Positions 40,986 through 50,985 of a DNA stretch of 64,000 nucleotides are shown piece after piece. Where the stretch lies: positions 62,001 through 126,000 of the forward strand of contig NJAL01000004.1 of the NCBI GenBank assembly GCA_002591725.1, given 5' to 3'. The notes below the pieces were generated by a model. That model ran no database searches. It was not told where the DNA came from and saw only the letters and a program-made list of their open reading frames with translations. The stretch's first letter is position 1. Every line of letters starts with the position of its first letter. The translations under genes and the position numbers were made by a program. This DNA is from Candidatus Didemnitutus mandela (GTDB lineage Bacteria; Verrucomicrobiota; Verrucomicrobiia; Opitutales; Opitutaceae).

Positions 40986-42251
40986 TTAGATGAGTAATGT
41001 TGCCGGTTTTTCGACAAGGTCTTTCAGCTCACCAAGGAATTGTGCACCGAGGGCGCCGTTGACGACGCGATGATCGCACGAGAGCGTGAGGACCATCGTT
41101 TGACCGACAACGATCTGGCTGTTTTTTACAACCGGCTTTGCGACGGCCGCACCAACGGCGACGATCGCGGAGTTCGGTGGGTTGATAATGGCCGAGAAAC
41201 GCTTGATGCCCATCATGCCGAGATTCGACACACAGAAGGTTCCTCCTGTAAATTCTTCGGGCTTGAGCTTCTTTTCATTCGCACGCTTGCCCAAGGATTT
41301 GGCTTCGGTGCTGATTTGGAAAACGGACTTGGTGTGCGCATCCTTGACAACAGGCGTGATTAAACCGTCTTCGATTGCGACTGCGAAGGAGACGTGGACG
41401 GCGGCGTGATATTGGATGCCAGTGCCGACCCAGGAGCTGTTTACGCCCGGGATGCGGCGGAGCGCCTCGGCGCTGGCTTTTAGGATGAAGTCGTTGAGGG
41501 AAGGTTTCACTTCTTGCGCTTTGAGACTAGCGTTGAGCTGGGCGCGGAGTGCGAGGAGCGGTTCGGCGTCGACCTCGATTTCCAGGTAGAAGTGCGGGGT
41601 GTTTACCTTAGACTCGAGCAAGCGTTTCGCGATGGTGGCGCGCATGTTCGAAGCTGGCATGGTACGGCCTTCTTGTATCGGGGTGGTGCGAGAAAGCGTG
41701 CCGCCGGCGAGCGGAGCGACGGGGGCAGGCTGTTTGATCTTGGTCGAGTCTGCTGCGGCTGCGAGGACGTCGGCTTTGACGATGCGGCCGCCCGGTCCGG
41801 AACCCGTGATGCAGGAGACGTTAATCTGTTGTTGCGCGGCGATTTTTTTTGCCAGTGGGGAAATCTTGAGGCGCTCATCGATGGTGGGGACGAATGAAGC
41901 GGAGGTAGGTGCTGCCATGGGAACGAGAGAGGCTTGCTTGGGCTTCGCTGCGTGGGGGGCCGGTTCCGCGGCTTTGGGGGCGGCATTGCCGATGGGAGCC
42001 TCGACCTTTTCTCCGGGCTCGCCTATGGCGCAAAGCGGGGCTCCGATGGCGACACACGTGCCGGCTTGGGCAAAGATTTTTACGAGCGTTCCGTCGAAAA
42101 AGGACTCAAGCTCCATCGTTGCTTTGTCGGTCTCGACTTCGGCGAGCATGTCGCCGGAGGAAATTTTATCGCCTTCTTTTTTCAGCCACTTAACTAGCGT
42201 TCCGGTGGACATGGTGTCGCTTAGCTTTGGTGTTTCGATGATGTTGGCCAT
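40986..42251 (-). CDS. pdhC: Pyruvate dehydrogenase E2, dihydrolipoyl acetyltransferase
   Basis: A 421-residue core subunit of the pyruvate dehydrogenase complex. One lipoyl domain (1-80) has the lipoylated K43 in VETDKATME. An Ala/Pro-rich linker leads to the peripheral subunit-binding domain (about 129-165, KISPLAKKIA and GSGPGGRIVKADVL). The acetyltransferase domain (about 195-421) has catalytic H394 in LSCDHRVVNG. It is the third gene of pdhA-pdhB-pdhC on the minus strand. The complex also needs lipoamide dehydrogenase (E3), which is not in this window. Full length. Confidence 0.95.
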   Translation of the reverse strand: MANIIETPKLSDTMSTGTLVKWLKKEGDKISSGDMLAEVETDKATMELESFFDGTLVKIFAQAGTCVAIGAPLCAIGEPGEKVEAPIGNAAPKAAEPAPHAAKPKQASLVPMAAPTSASFVPTIDERLKISPLAKKIAAQQQINVSCITGSGPGGRIVKADVLAAAADSTKIKQPAPVAPLAGGTLSRTTPIQEGRTMPASNMRATIAKRLLESKVNTPHFYLEIEVDAEPLLALRAQLNASLKAQEVKPSLNDFILKASAEALRRIPGVNSSWVGTGIQYHAAVHVSFAVAIEDGLITPVVKDAHTKSVFQISTEAKSLGKRANEKKLKPEEFTGGTFCVSNLGMMGIKRFSAIINPPNSAIVAVGAAVAKPVVKNSQIVVGQTMVLTLSCDHRVVNGALGAQFLGELKDLVEKPATLLI

Positions 42252-42307
42252 GGGGAGAGGAGGAGCAGGAGGAGCAGAAAAACTGGTTGAACCACAGGGA
42301 AAAGGGA

Positions 42308-43285
42308 CTATTTTAAAACTTCGAGGGCGGCAGTAAAGATGCGGTCGACGCTCGGAAGCTGCAGTTTTTCGAGTGGTGGCGAGTAAATCGCTGGGGTGTC
42401 GATCGAAGTGAGGCGCTTTATAGGAGCATCGAGATGATCGAAGGCTTTTTCCTGGACAATGCAGGCGACCATAGCTCCGACCGAGCAGAATGGCTTGGAT
42501 TCTTCAACGTAGAGGACACGGTTGGTCTTCTTGACGGAAGCAAGGATCGCTTCCTCGTCGAGGGGACGGATCGAGCGGAGATCGAGCACCTCGGCGAAGA
42601 TTTTATGCTTTTCCTTGAGCAGATCAGCGGCCGTGGCGGCGAGCTGGATCGCACGGCCGTGGCCGATGATGGAGATGTCCTTGCCCTCACGGACTACGCT
42701 GGCCTTGCCGAGAGGAATAAGGTATTCGCTGTCCGGAACTTCGCCTATCTCGCTGTAGAGCATGGTGTTTTCCATGAAGAGGACGGGGTCATTATCGCGG
42801 ATGGCGGACTTCATGAGGCCCTTCACGTCATAGGCGGTCGAGGGTACGACGACCTTGATACCAGGATGATAAGCGGCGATCGATTCCGGAGTGTGGGAAT
42901 GCGTGGCACCGACGTTGGTACCGCCGTTGGCGGGTCCGCGAAGAACGATCGGGCAGTTGATCAGGCCTCCGGACATATAGCGAATGTTGGCGGCATTGTT
43001 AAAAATCTGGTCAAAGGCAACCGAATAGAAGCTGAAAAACATCAGTTCCATGATCGGGCGGAGGCCGAGCATGCTAGCACCGATACCGAGGCCGATGAAG
43101 CCGGATTCGCTGATGGGAGTGTCAATGATTCGTTTGGGGCCGAACTTTGTGAGGAGACCTTCGCTGACCTTATAAGCACCATTGAACTGGGCAACTTCTT
43201 CGCCCATGAGGATGACGTCTGGATTGTGCTCGATTTCCTCGGCTATGGCGTAGCGGAGAGCTTCGCGGTAAGTGATGGCAGGCAT
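42308..43285 (-). CDS. pdhB: Pyruvate dehydrogenase E1 component, beta subunit
   Basis: A 325-residue beta subunit that, with PdhA, decarboxylates pyruvate on thiamine diphosphate. Motifs include ITYREALRYAIAEEIEHNPD, the TPP-contacting MGEEVAQFNGAYKV, DTPISESGFIGLGIGASMLG, GTNVGATHSHTPE and EVLDLRSIRPLDEEAI. I place the start at 43285 (MPAITYREAL), the family N-terminus. The frame is open to 43342 and would then overlap pdhA by 19 bases, but the extra 19 residues have no homology. With the chosen start there is a 38-bp gap after pdhA and no obvious Shine-Dalgarno sequence. Confidence 0.95.
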   Translation of the reverse strand: MPAITYREALRYAIAEEIEHNPDVILMGEEVAQFNGAYKVSEGLLTKFGPKRIIDTPISESGFIGLGIGASMLGLRPIMELMFFSFYSVAFDQIFNNAANIRYMSGGLINCPIVLRGPANGGTNVGATHSHTPESIAAYHPGIKVVVPSTAYDVKGLMKSAIRDNDPVLFMENTMLYSEIGEVPDSEYLIPLGKASVVREGKDISIIGHGRAIQLAATAADLLKEKHKIFAEVLDLRSIRPLDEEAILASVKKTNRVLYVEESKPFCSVGAMVACIVQEKAFDHLDAPIKRLTSIDTPAIYSPPLEKLQLPSVDRIFTAALEVLK

Positions 43286-43323
43286 GTGAGAAAAAAGTTT
43301 AGACCGGGAAGACCTGGCGTGGC

Positions 43324-44403
43324 TTAGTCGAAGAACAAACAACCGACGGACTGGCGGCCGGCTGGATTGTCGGTTTCCCAGTAAACGTCCTTCTTGATGT
43401 CCTCAATGGTCGGGAAGGGACTTTGTTCTGCAAATTGCACCGAAGTTTCTGCTTCGGCGCGTGCAGCTTCGTCGATACTTTTCACGAGTTCGTTTGTTAG
43501 GACTTTCCCCGAGAGTAACTCGTTTTGGAAGGCCATAAGCGGGTCGCGCGTCTTCTTATATTCCTCAACCTCGGTTTTTTCGCGGTAGGTCGTGTCGGGG
43601 TCGGAAACGGAGTGGCCGCGGTAGCGATATGTGCGTACCTCAAGGACGGTCGGGAGCGATTTTTCGTGGGCAAGTTCGAGGGCTTTGGCGACCTTGCTTC
43701 GAACCTCGAAGATATCGCTGCCGTTTTCCACGATGTCCCAGTTCATTCCGTAGGCTTCTCCGCGTTGCGCGAGACTTAGGGCGGCGGAGGAGCGCGCTTG
43801 GCTGGTGCCCATCGAGTAGCCGTTGTTTTCTATGATAAAAATAACGGGAAGCGACCACAGGGCAGCGATATTATAAGCTTCGTGTACTGCTCCTTGGTTA
43901 ACCGCGCCATCACCCATGAACGTCATACAGGAGCCCTTAAGCCCTTTGAACTTTAAGGCGTAGGCGATGCCCGCTCCGAGTGGAACCTGGCCGCCGACGA
44001 TGCCGTGGCCACCCCAGAAGTTGCGAGTCGGATCGAAGTAGTGCATCGAGCCGCCTTTGCCCTTCGAACAGCCGGTGTATTTGCCATAGAGCTCGGCCAT
44101 GCATTCGTTCATGCTCATGCCGACAGCCAGTGCGTGGCCGTGATCGCGGTAGGCGGTGATAATATGATCATTTTCCCCCATTACCGAAACACAACCGACA
44201 GCGACCGGTTCTTGCCCGATATAAAGATGGAGGAAGCCGCCGATCTTGCCGCTTTGATAAGCACGCAGGCACCGCTCCTCAAAGCGCCTAATTCGCACCA
44301 TATCGCGATATAATTTGATTAGCTCGTTCTTCTCGAGCTTTGTGTTGATGGGAGCCTGACGGGCATTATAGGGTGGATCTTCCTCGTCGAATTTCTTGCT
44401 CAC
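43324..44403 (-). CDS. pdhA: Pyruvate dehydrogenase E1 component, alpha subunit
   Basis: A 359-residue alpha subunit of the thiamine-dependent pyruvate decarboxylase. The RRFEERCLRAYQSGKIGGFL start, YIGQEPVAVG, the KGKGGSMHYF and GGHGIVGGQVPLGAG loops are all present. So are the TPP/Mg motif GDGAVNQGAVHEAYN...IIENN and the YRYRGHSVSDPDTTYR phosphorylation-loop region. It opens the pdhABC operon; the promoter should lie just upstream at 44404-44540. The C-terminus (NPAGRQSVGCLFFD) is slightly longer than usual. With gltA it links glycolysis to the TCA cycle. Confidence 0.96.
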   Translation of the reverse strand: MSKKFDEEDPPYNARQAPINTKLEKNELIKLYRDMVRIRRFEERCLRAYQSGKIGGFLHLYIGQEPVAVGCVSVMGENDHIITAYRDHGHALAVGMSMNECMAELYGKYTGCSKGKGGSMHYFDPTRNFWGGHGIVGGQVPLGAGIAYALKFKGLKGSCMTFMGDGAVNQGAVHEAYNIAALWSLPVIFIIENNGYSMGTSQARSSAALSLAQRGEAYGMNWDIVENGSDIFEVRSKVAKALELAHEKSLPTVLEVRTYRYRGHSVSDPDTTYREKTEVEEYKKTRDPLMAFQNELLSGKVLTNELVKSIDEAARAEAETSVQFAEQSPFPTIEDIKKDVYWETDNPAGRQSVGCLFFD

Positions 44404-44538
44404 GATTATTTCTAGTTTAAAGTAGTTTCCAGTCGCAAATCTTCATATTCCTGCGATTTTTAGGGAGTGACAAGAGAAACCTACGAGAAAGGGGTGGATT
44501 AGCAAGGAGCTGGGGAACCATAGGAGAGGAAGTTCTGG

Positions 44539-45189
44539 CTAGCAAAGGTTCGTGCTGTTGCGGGGATGGAGGTAGTCCCTCCGGCCGCCGATCAAGTTTC
44601 CTTCCTTTGGTGAGGGGGTGATCTGGTCAAAGACGATTTTTGCCGGCGATAGGGTGTAATCGGCACGCAGACCCACGAAACGGTCGTGGTAACGGTCGAA
44701 GACTGGCCAGAGCGTAGAGCGATCGGTCTCCGGAATCTCGAGAGAATCGATTTTTTTGCGCTCGAAAAACCCGAAATACCCTTCGCCGATTGGTGGTGGG
44801 AGCGCATCTATAGGTTTTTTACAGCGGAAGAGAAACATCAACCAGTGAGCGTTGCCGCCATAAGCTTTTTCGCTTATCATGGCGAAGAGGTGCAGATCAG
44901 AGACATCGATACATAGTCCACATTCCTCGTCGGTCTCCCGCACTGCGCATTCAAAGGGCGACTCGCCGATGGCCATCTCGAGCTTGCCCCCAAGCGGCGT
45001 CCAAATGCCGAGGTTTGGTGGCTTGGCGCGCAGGAGCAACAGTTGTTCTCCGGTTCGATTTTCGATGAAGACAAGGACGCTAATCTTGAACGGCAGCGTG
45101 AGGCTCATGCAGACGCGAAGTGTGGTGACGGGTGGGGTGGCTGGTTCGCAATATTTTAAAAAGGAGGATCCGTTGCTCTTGTCGACCAA
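44539..45189 (-). CDS. Nudix hydrolase
   Basis: A 216-residue protein with a Nudix box in GGKLEMAIGESPFECAVRET followed by DEECGL. The REXXEEXG core is complete, but the loop before it is two residues longer than the standard GX5E spacing. It is preceded by a beta strand (FKISVLVFIENRTGEQLLLL) and a PPNLGIWTPLG substrate loop, typical of MutT-like NTP hydrolases. The first ~27 residues have no homology, so the true start may be the internal methionine before SLTLPFKISV (about 45108). The substrate cannot be deduced. It stands upstream of pdhA in the same direction with a gap of 135 bp. Confidence 0.82.
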   Translation of the reverse strand: MVDKSNGSSFLKYCEPATPPVTTLRVCMSLTLPFKISVLVFIENRTGEQLLLLRAKPPNLGIWTPLGGKLEMAIGESPFECAVRETDEECGLCIDVSDLHLFAMISEKAYGGNAHWLMFLFRCKKPIDALPPPIGEGYFGFFERKKIDSLEIPETDRSTLWPVFDRYHDRFVGLRADYTLSPAKIVFDQITPSPKEGNLIGGRRDYLHPRNSTNLC

Positions 45190-45283
45190 TCAGCCGGAAT
45201 TATCTAGCCAATGACCAAACTTTACAAAGCTGCAACATCAGCGTTTCCTACGCTAGAATGAAATTTGTTGGAATGCCTTTACA

Positions 45284-45327
45284 GTGTGTCATTCTAAAAA
45301 TAAAGGTGTGTCATTCTAAAAATAAAG
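45284..45327. repeat. 22-bp perfect tandem repeat
   Basis: The unit begins GTGTGTCATTCTAAAAATAA and ends AG. It occurs at 45284-45305 and again at 45306-45327 without a mismatch, in non-coding DNA upstream of the Nudix gene. Confidence 0.95.
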
Positions 45328-45453
45328 CTTAACTTAACTATTTATTTATAGCGACATATCTTTGATTAAAAAAATTTATATTTATTATTTTAAATTATAT
45401 GAATTAGAATTCATGAAGTTTTCCAAGTGTGGCGAATGTACGCTTCGCTCTCT

Positions 45454-45496
45454 CATCAACTTTCTCCCTGCCTTGGTGGCAGGGAGAAAGTTGATG
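45454..45496. repeat. Perfect inverted repeat: 19-bp stem, 5-base loop
   Basis: CATCAACTTTCTCCCTGCC (45454-45472) pairs without mismatch with 45478-45496 around the loop TTGGT. No T-run follows. It could be a bidirectional terminator, a small mobile or palindromic repeat element, or a structured RNA. Nothing like it was seen elsewhere in the window. Confidence 0.93.
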
Positions 45497-47608
45497 CTTG
45501 CTGTGTAATTGGCGAAGGAAGCCCTGCCGGAAAATTTTCTCGCTCAATCATACAGTAGCTGTGCAAGGACGGACTTGTGGAAGGTAAATGCGGCAAATGG
45601 AGCGGCTGCTAGCTTTCCCAGCCGGCCGACAAGGTCCAGATCGGCAAGGCTGTACGCTTGATCTATGGCATGTACCCATCGATTGGGTAAATCAGATGTC
45701 TTGCAAAGCCGTGCAATTGTCCCCATACTGATCACTGTGTCCTGCGTATGTTCATGATCAGCGTGCCCAACGCCATCGCTGCAATTTTCGACTGTTACAC
45801 GTTGACTGACGTGGTCGATGTTACTTATTATTCGGAAGCTGCTGTGCGATGGCATTTTTCTTCCGCTTGGTAAGAAAAGCCAGCTGTCTATCGCCAGACT
45901 GGTTGCGGCTGGGTCGCGTACGGAACTACGCCCCACATTCAGGGGCCTTGCATGAGCTTTTGGGAGATTACGCTATATGAACTGAACCAGAGCCTCACAA
46001 AAAACACGTTTTCATTGCTGCCTTATTGTATCGATGATCGTTCGTGAAAACGTCGAATTGTTGTGCTATAATCTATATAATGTCGTGTAACTGATTGATC
46101 GTGCACGACAGCCGGGGTGAGGCAGATCGAAAGCACCGGAAAGCTCTGCCTACCTGTCCCGCACTGAATCTGTCGCCGGCCAGGACTACTTTAATTTACC
46201 GCCAAACGCGCATCCTGAGGAAGTATGATCGACAAAAACCAAGCTCAACTTGTCCTTCCACGGGAAGTTTCCTATGCCTGAATCAATCTTTAGCTATGAG
46301 GAACCCTATCCCTCGGCTGCCGGCGTGCGGCCGGTCTTCCTTCTCATTTTGTTCGCCGCGATGCAATCAGCTTGCGGTCATTGACAGCGGTGATCTAGAA
46401 ACTCTGCACGAGCAGTTTTTCGCTCTCGAAAAAAATCTCGTCTTCGAGCTCAAGCATGAGCTGGCGAATAAGGCTATCACAGCCGCGAGAAGTCGACATC
46501 ACAACCTCTCGGTTAACGATAAGAGCTTCACTCTCGCTTCTGTCGATGATACCAATTCCATGCGGCTGCGGCGGGCTCGTCCAGCTTGTCGCCCAGTTTT
46601 ACTTTGGAGACAATGGCGGCGGAATTGACACGTTTATGCTGAAGTTCCGCTTGCATCATCACCAGCTGCACGTTTACGAAGAATTTTCTCCTTCAGTTCG
46701 TACCCCGAGTTTTGGGAAAACAGCGTTTCCATTGCTCGAAACGAATCTCGGTGCGGCGCTCTCATCTCCGTTTAGCTTTGGTATGGAAAATCCAAACCTC
46801 ACATCGGTCTCGAATTGCTGGAGTCTTGGACCTTTTTCAACGAACGTTTTTCGTTACCAGTTTGATTCCGAGTCGCGACGCCGGCCTGCAGCTGGATGTC
46901 TCGCTCGGCCCAGGCTGTGTGTCTTATTCGGCTGCGATTCTCGGTGGTGTTTCCGGACAGCGGCTAGTCGAGCAACACCGGCTTCGATAATTACAAAGAT
47001 TTCGCTGGCTGGGTTGTTTCCCCCTTTTCCCCGTGTAGTCCGATGGCGTTTTCCCCTTTAGTTTAGGATGGGCGGCATCGTCAGACGCCAAAAAACGGCG
47101 TTGGGACGAACAAATTCCTATCGCACGGTCCGCCAAGCAGACCTTCTTCAGTTGTCCTATTGTTTGTTACCGCAAGCTGACTACATTTACGATCTACTGG
47201 GAGTGATCGGCGAATACGTGCTCTTGGCTGTGACCAGCCGCTCCAGCGCGACTGGCACAAAAGCCCAAATGCAACACTTGCGTTTGGCGTCTGACATCTG
47301 GCAGCCGGTTATCGGCTTTATGTACGAGGCTTCGTCCTACATCGGCATGGTTCGTGCCACAAATTTTAATCCTGCTGGGAAACATTAGGTTCCTTCGAGA
47401 CCGCAGTGCGGTTGGCGCACTGCCAACCTCGACGGCGCTTCGTTCTCGCTTTTCCTATCGCCTTCCGCCAGCGCTGATTGTATCATAGAACGCCGAGCTT
47501 GGGCGCCAATTATTATCAGACGTGTTTCGGCATTAATGCTGTCACCGACTGCCGCGTTGCGGGAGACCGAATACATTTTGGTCACCAGTTTCCAGCACGA
47601 TTTCATAG

Positions 47609-48620
47609 TTGCGAAGAATTTCTTCCATAAAAAACCCAATTTTCTTTATTTGCTTTACACTCTTGCTCGGGGTCGGGCTCGGCGGGCTTGCATTGGCCAA
47701 AACTACCAAGTTCCTCAACGTTTCCTACGATCCCACGTGCGGGCTTTGGGAGGAGTTCAATCAAACGTTTGAAAAGTTTTGGGAGCTAGAAAGCTGATGA
47801 CGATATTGTTGTCAAGTAATCACATGGCGGTTCCCGAAAGCAAGTATACTCGATAATTGATGGCCTTGCCCGCTGATATCGTGATTTTGGCGCTTGTGGC
47901 AGATATCGACGCACTGGTAAGTTTGCTAAAAGCTACTACTTTTTGACTGACAAAACGTTTGTCGAAAAATTCCACCCTCTACACGAGCACGATCGCGTTT
48001 CTTTTCTGCAAGGAGCACACGAAGGGAATCAAGGATTGGAGCGACCTCGTGACACCCGGTGTTTTCGTGGTTACGCTGGATTTCAAAAGCTTCCGGTGGT
48101 ACGTGATGGAACTACCTCGCAGCTTTGGCCTACGCAAAGCACGCACAAGGATCATGTAAGGCGGCTAAGAAGCTTGCCACCTTCCTCTTCAAAAACGTGC
48201 TAGTGCTCAATAGCGGCGCATGCAGCACCATGATTACCTTTGTGCAGCGTTGCTTCCGGTAGCGTGCTGCCCGCCTGGGAAAACGAAGTTTTTCTCACCC
48301 GAAAGAAATTTTGGTATGGGTCAATTTCGATATTGTCGTGTCTTTTCTAAGCACTATTGTCGATAAAGTAGCGAACTCAAGGGCACCAAAACAAACTGCC
48401 GAGAAAGCCTAACTCGACTACCTCTATTCGGAGGAGGGTCAGGAAATCGCGGGGAAATTTTCTATTATTTTCGGCAACCATAAAATCGCTGTGCATTACA
48501 TCTCTGGTTTCTTGCAGCTTAAATTGGATACGGCCGATTCCGGTTCCGTAGGCTAAACAAAGTCACAGCAGAAGCACTTTGCCAATGGCAGTTTGTTCGA
48601 TGAAATCTATCAACCATGAG
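47609..48620 (+). pseudogene. sbp: Remnant of sulfate ABC transporter substrate-binding protein
   Basis: An intact-looking signal peptide (FFICFTLLLGVGLGGLALA) is followed by TTKFLNVSYDPTCGLWEEFN, the standard mature start of Sbp/CysP. After a stop at about 47796, other frames give [36 protein letters not shown] and LYSEEGQEIA, in the right order. More than eight stops or frame changes are present. In life this periplasmic protein captures sulfate or thiosulfate for CysTWA, whose remains follow directly. Confidence 0.85.
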
Positions 48621-49289
48621 AAGAGCTCATCATGAGCTCCAAGCCCTAGCTGGTTTTTCCGGACAAATTGCGTTGCCTATACTGGCTCTTTCTCGGGCTG
48701 GCCGAGACCACGAGGCAGACCGTGGCGTGGTCGGAGACGTGGCCGGTTCGTTCCGCTGGATGTAGAAAATCTATTACACGATTCCGTGGTTCACGTTTCT
48801 AGGCTCACCGAGCCGGGAGCCGAAGGGCCGGCTCGGCTTGTTTCGCGCTGTTCCGTGGTACCGAAGAAGGCGGGGCGGTTGCGTTGCCCCCTTTTCTCGA
48901 GCAGTTCTTGCTCTGTCCGAAAATCCGCTCGTAACTTCGATCTGGTTTTCTATTTGTTCTATTTGCTTTGCAGTCTCATCAGTTAGAAGGATGGCATAAT
49001 AGCATAATCGCTTTTGTGTCCAATTGGAAGAACGAGCTTTGGGAAAACTCGCACCAACCGGAAATCGGGATCTTCGAACGCGAGCTTCTCGACCAATCCT
49101 TTGTTGGTATCGTGGCTCTTTTGGTAGTTGGGGGGCGCTGCGGTTGCAGCCGATGGAAGCTGATCATGCAGGCTGGGCACAAAGCTTTGGTTTCGCTTCT
49201 GCAAGTACGGACGTGGAAGAAGCTTTGTCTGGTTACTGCTCGCTCTGCTCCCTGCTTAAGACTCGACCAAGGCCTTGTCGAAAGTGTAC
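48621..49289. other. Decayed spacer between sbp and cysT remnants
   Basis: About 0.67 kb with short frames and no recognised motif. It may be an additional decayed gene or an eroded spacer plus the cysT N-terminus. Confidence 0.35.
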
Positions 49290-50140
49290 TGCGATTAAAG
49301 CGGGTTTTCTCGTTCAGCAAACAAGTTCGGCAGGACGGTGCGTGCTGCTGGGGTTGTCCCTCGCGCTTGGGTTTTCTTTTACATATCTGAGCCTCACTGC
49401 GCTGCTGTCTTTCTCGGCGATATTCGTTCAGACCGCGGAAACATTTTGAAAGCAATTTTGCTCAGCGTGTGCTGATCCGTCTTTTTGGCTTAGCTTTGCG
49501 GCTTCGTTGCTGGGCGGCGCTGGCCAATGCCGGCTTCGGTGTCGTGATTGCTTGGATATTGGTGTGCTATCAGTTTTCCGAGTTACGGCTGGTCGACGCG
49601 TTAGCAAATTTCCCGTTCTTGCTGCCTACGGCAGTGGTGGGGATCGCACTCGCCATGATCTATACGCCGAACGGCTGGATCGGCCCGCTTCTGGCGACGC
49701 AAGGTTAAAAGGTCGCATTCACGATGCTTGGTGTGCTCAATCGATTTCGTGTTCATTGGCCTTCTGCTTTTTGTGCGCACATCGCAGTCCGTGGTCGAGG
49801 ATCTGGAGCCGGAGGAGGCCGCGTCGACGCTGTGAGTAACGCGATTGCAAACGCTCTACAGTGTCGTCTTTCCGGAGCGGTTGCCGACACTAATCACGGG
49901 GGTTGTCATGGTGTTCGCTCACGGTCGACGAATTCGGCTCGGCGGTTTTTATCTCGGGCAACCCTCCCGATAAAAACGTAAATCGAGCTACTGTGTTGAT
50001 CGTGATAAGGTTGGAACAATAAGATTGCTCGCGGCGCTATGGCGACCGCAGCTGTGATGCTGCTCATGTCCTTTCTACTGCTAGTCATCAGATCGCTCGA
50101 TCAATGGAGCCGGAGATTTGAGTCATGGTTTGAGCCGTTT
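49290..50140 (+). pseudogene. cysT: Remnant of sulfate ABC transporter permease CysT
   Basis: Pieces in order: LALGFSFTYLSLTALLSFSA, then FGVVIAWILVCYQF, then LVDALANFPFLLPTAVVGIA and LAMIYTPNGWIG, then after a stop KVAFTMLGVL, and at the end MATAAVMLLMSFLLLVI with QWSRRFE. These match the CysT/CysU permease, including the cytoplasmic loop region near the inner-membrane ATPase contact. A stop at about 49707 and several frame changes kill it. Confidence 0.85.
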
Positions 50141-50199
50141 CCCGATTGCCACGTTCCACTAATTCGACCGATGTGCCCCGCGGGCTGGTGCGATCTGTG

Positions 50200-50985
50200 T
50201 ATGGTTGCACTTGGCTTTTTAGCGCTATTTCTCTGGTTTCTGCTCGTGGCTGTGTTTATCGAAGTCTTGTGCAAGGGATCGGGATCCTTTCTGGGCAGCG
50301 CTTTGCGAGGAAGGGAACGCTTTCAGCGATTTGGTTCATGCTGGCCACGGCGGCCATCGCGCTCCCGTGCAATTTGATTTTCGAGGTCGCGGCTGTGTGG
50401 ACGGCTGCGAAATTTGATTGTCGGATAAAGCGCCTGCTTGTGACGTTGGTTGATCTGCTGTTCTCCATTTTACAGGCGATTTTCGGACTAGTCTATGTTT
50501 TGATGTTCGGCACCCAGGGCTGTCTGGAACCATATCTTGCAGCTGGCGTGGGAAACTGGTTTAACCAACTCGATATCGAGATCATTTTTGCTATTTAGGG
50601 CACCGTGCTAGCGACAATTTTTTTTACATTTCCGTTCGCCGTGCGCGAATTGATCCCGCTGATTGAAACGCAAGGGTAAGGAGGAACTGGTTGCGGTGCG
50701 AACAATGGATGGCAGATTTTTTGGCGCGTGATGCTTCCGAACATCTGCTCTACGGTGTTATCTTTTGCAGCGACTGTGCGATAAGGCGAATTTGGCGCGG
50801 CTGGACATATTCGTGTCCAGACTAACATCTTGCTGCTGCACGTCGAGATTCTCTATAACAAATACCAGTTTGCTACCACTTTTGCGGTTTCTTTGCTGTT
50901 TCGCCGTGCTTGTGTTGATCATGCTCGGCTTGAAAACCTTTGTCGAAGCGTGCGTGGAGTTTGGGCGAATTCTCCTGATTTTCCT
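50200..50985 (+). pseudogene. cysW: Remnant of sulfate ABC transporter permease CysW
   Basis: LGFLALFLWFLLVAVFIEVL, then IALPCNLIFEVAAVWTAAKF, LVTLVDLLFSI, GLVYVLMFGTQG, then after a stop LATIFFTFPFAVRELIPLIE. Next come GWQIFWRVMLPNI, then IRVQTNILLLHVEILYNKYQ. The order and content match CysW from end to end. Stops at about 50596 and 50677 and several frame changes are present. It overlaps the decayed start of cysA. Confidence 0.87.

Larger units (their letters stand above)
45190..47608. other. 2.4-kb decayed region with A+T-rich patch and hairpin
   Basis: No intact gene. It begins with a 22-bp tandem repeat and an A+T-rich stretch (about 45330-45415), then the perfect 19-bp hairpin. Plus-strand pieces at 46350-46470 (LFALEKNLVFELKHELANK in part) and 46456-47060 (FSFGMENPNLT, GPFSTNVFRYQFDS) look like parts of an envelope or outer-membrane protein, but I cannot name it. 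A minus-strand frame at 45544-45936 is also unrecognised. Confidence 0.4.

Noticed and set aside
41599..42336. 245-codon plus-strand ORF rich in Ser, Ala and Gly
   Set aside because: Antisense shadow of pdhC.
42434..43327. 297-codon plus-strand ORF
   Set aside because: Antisense shadow of pdhB; composition follows the complementary codons.
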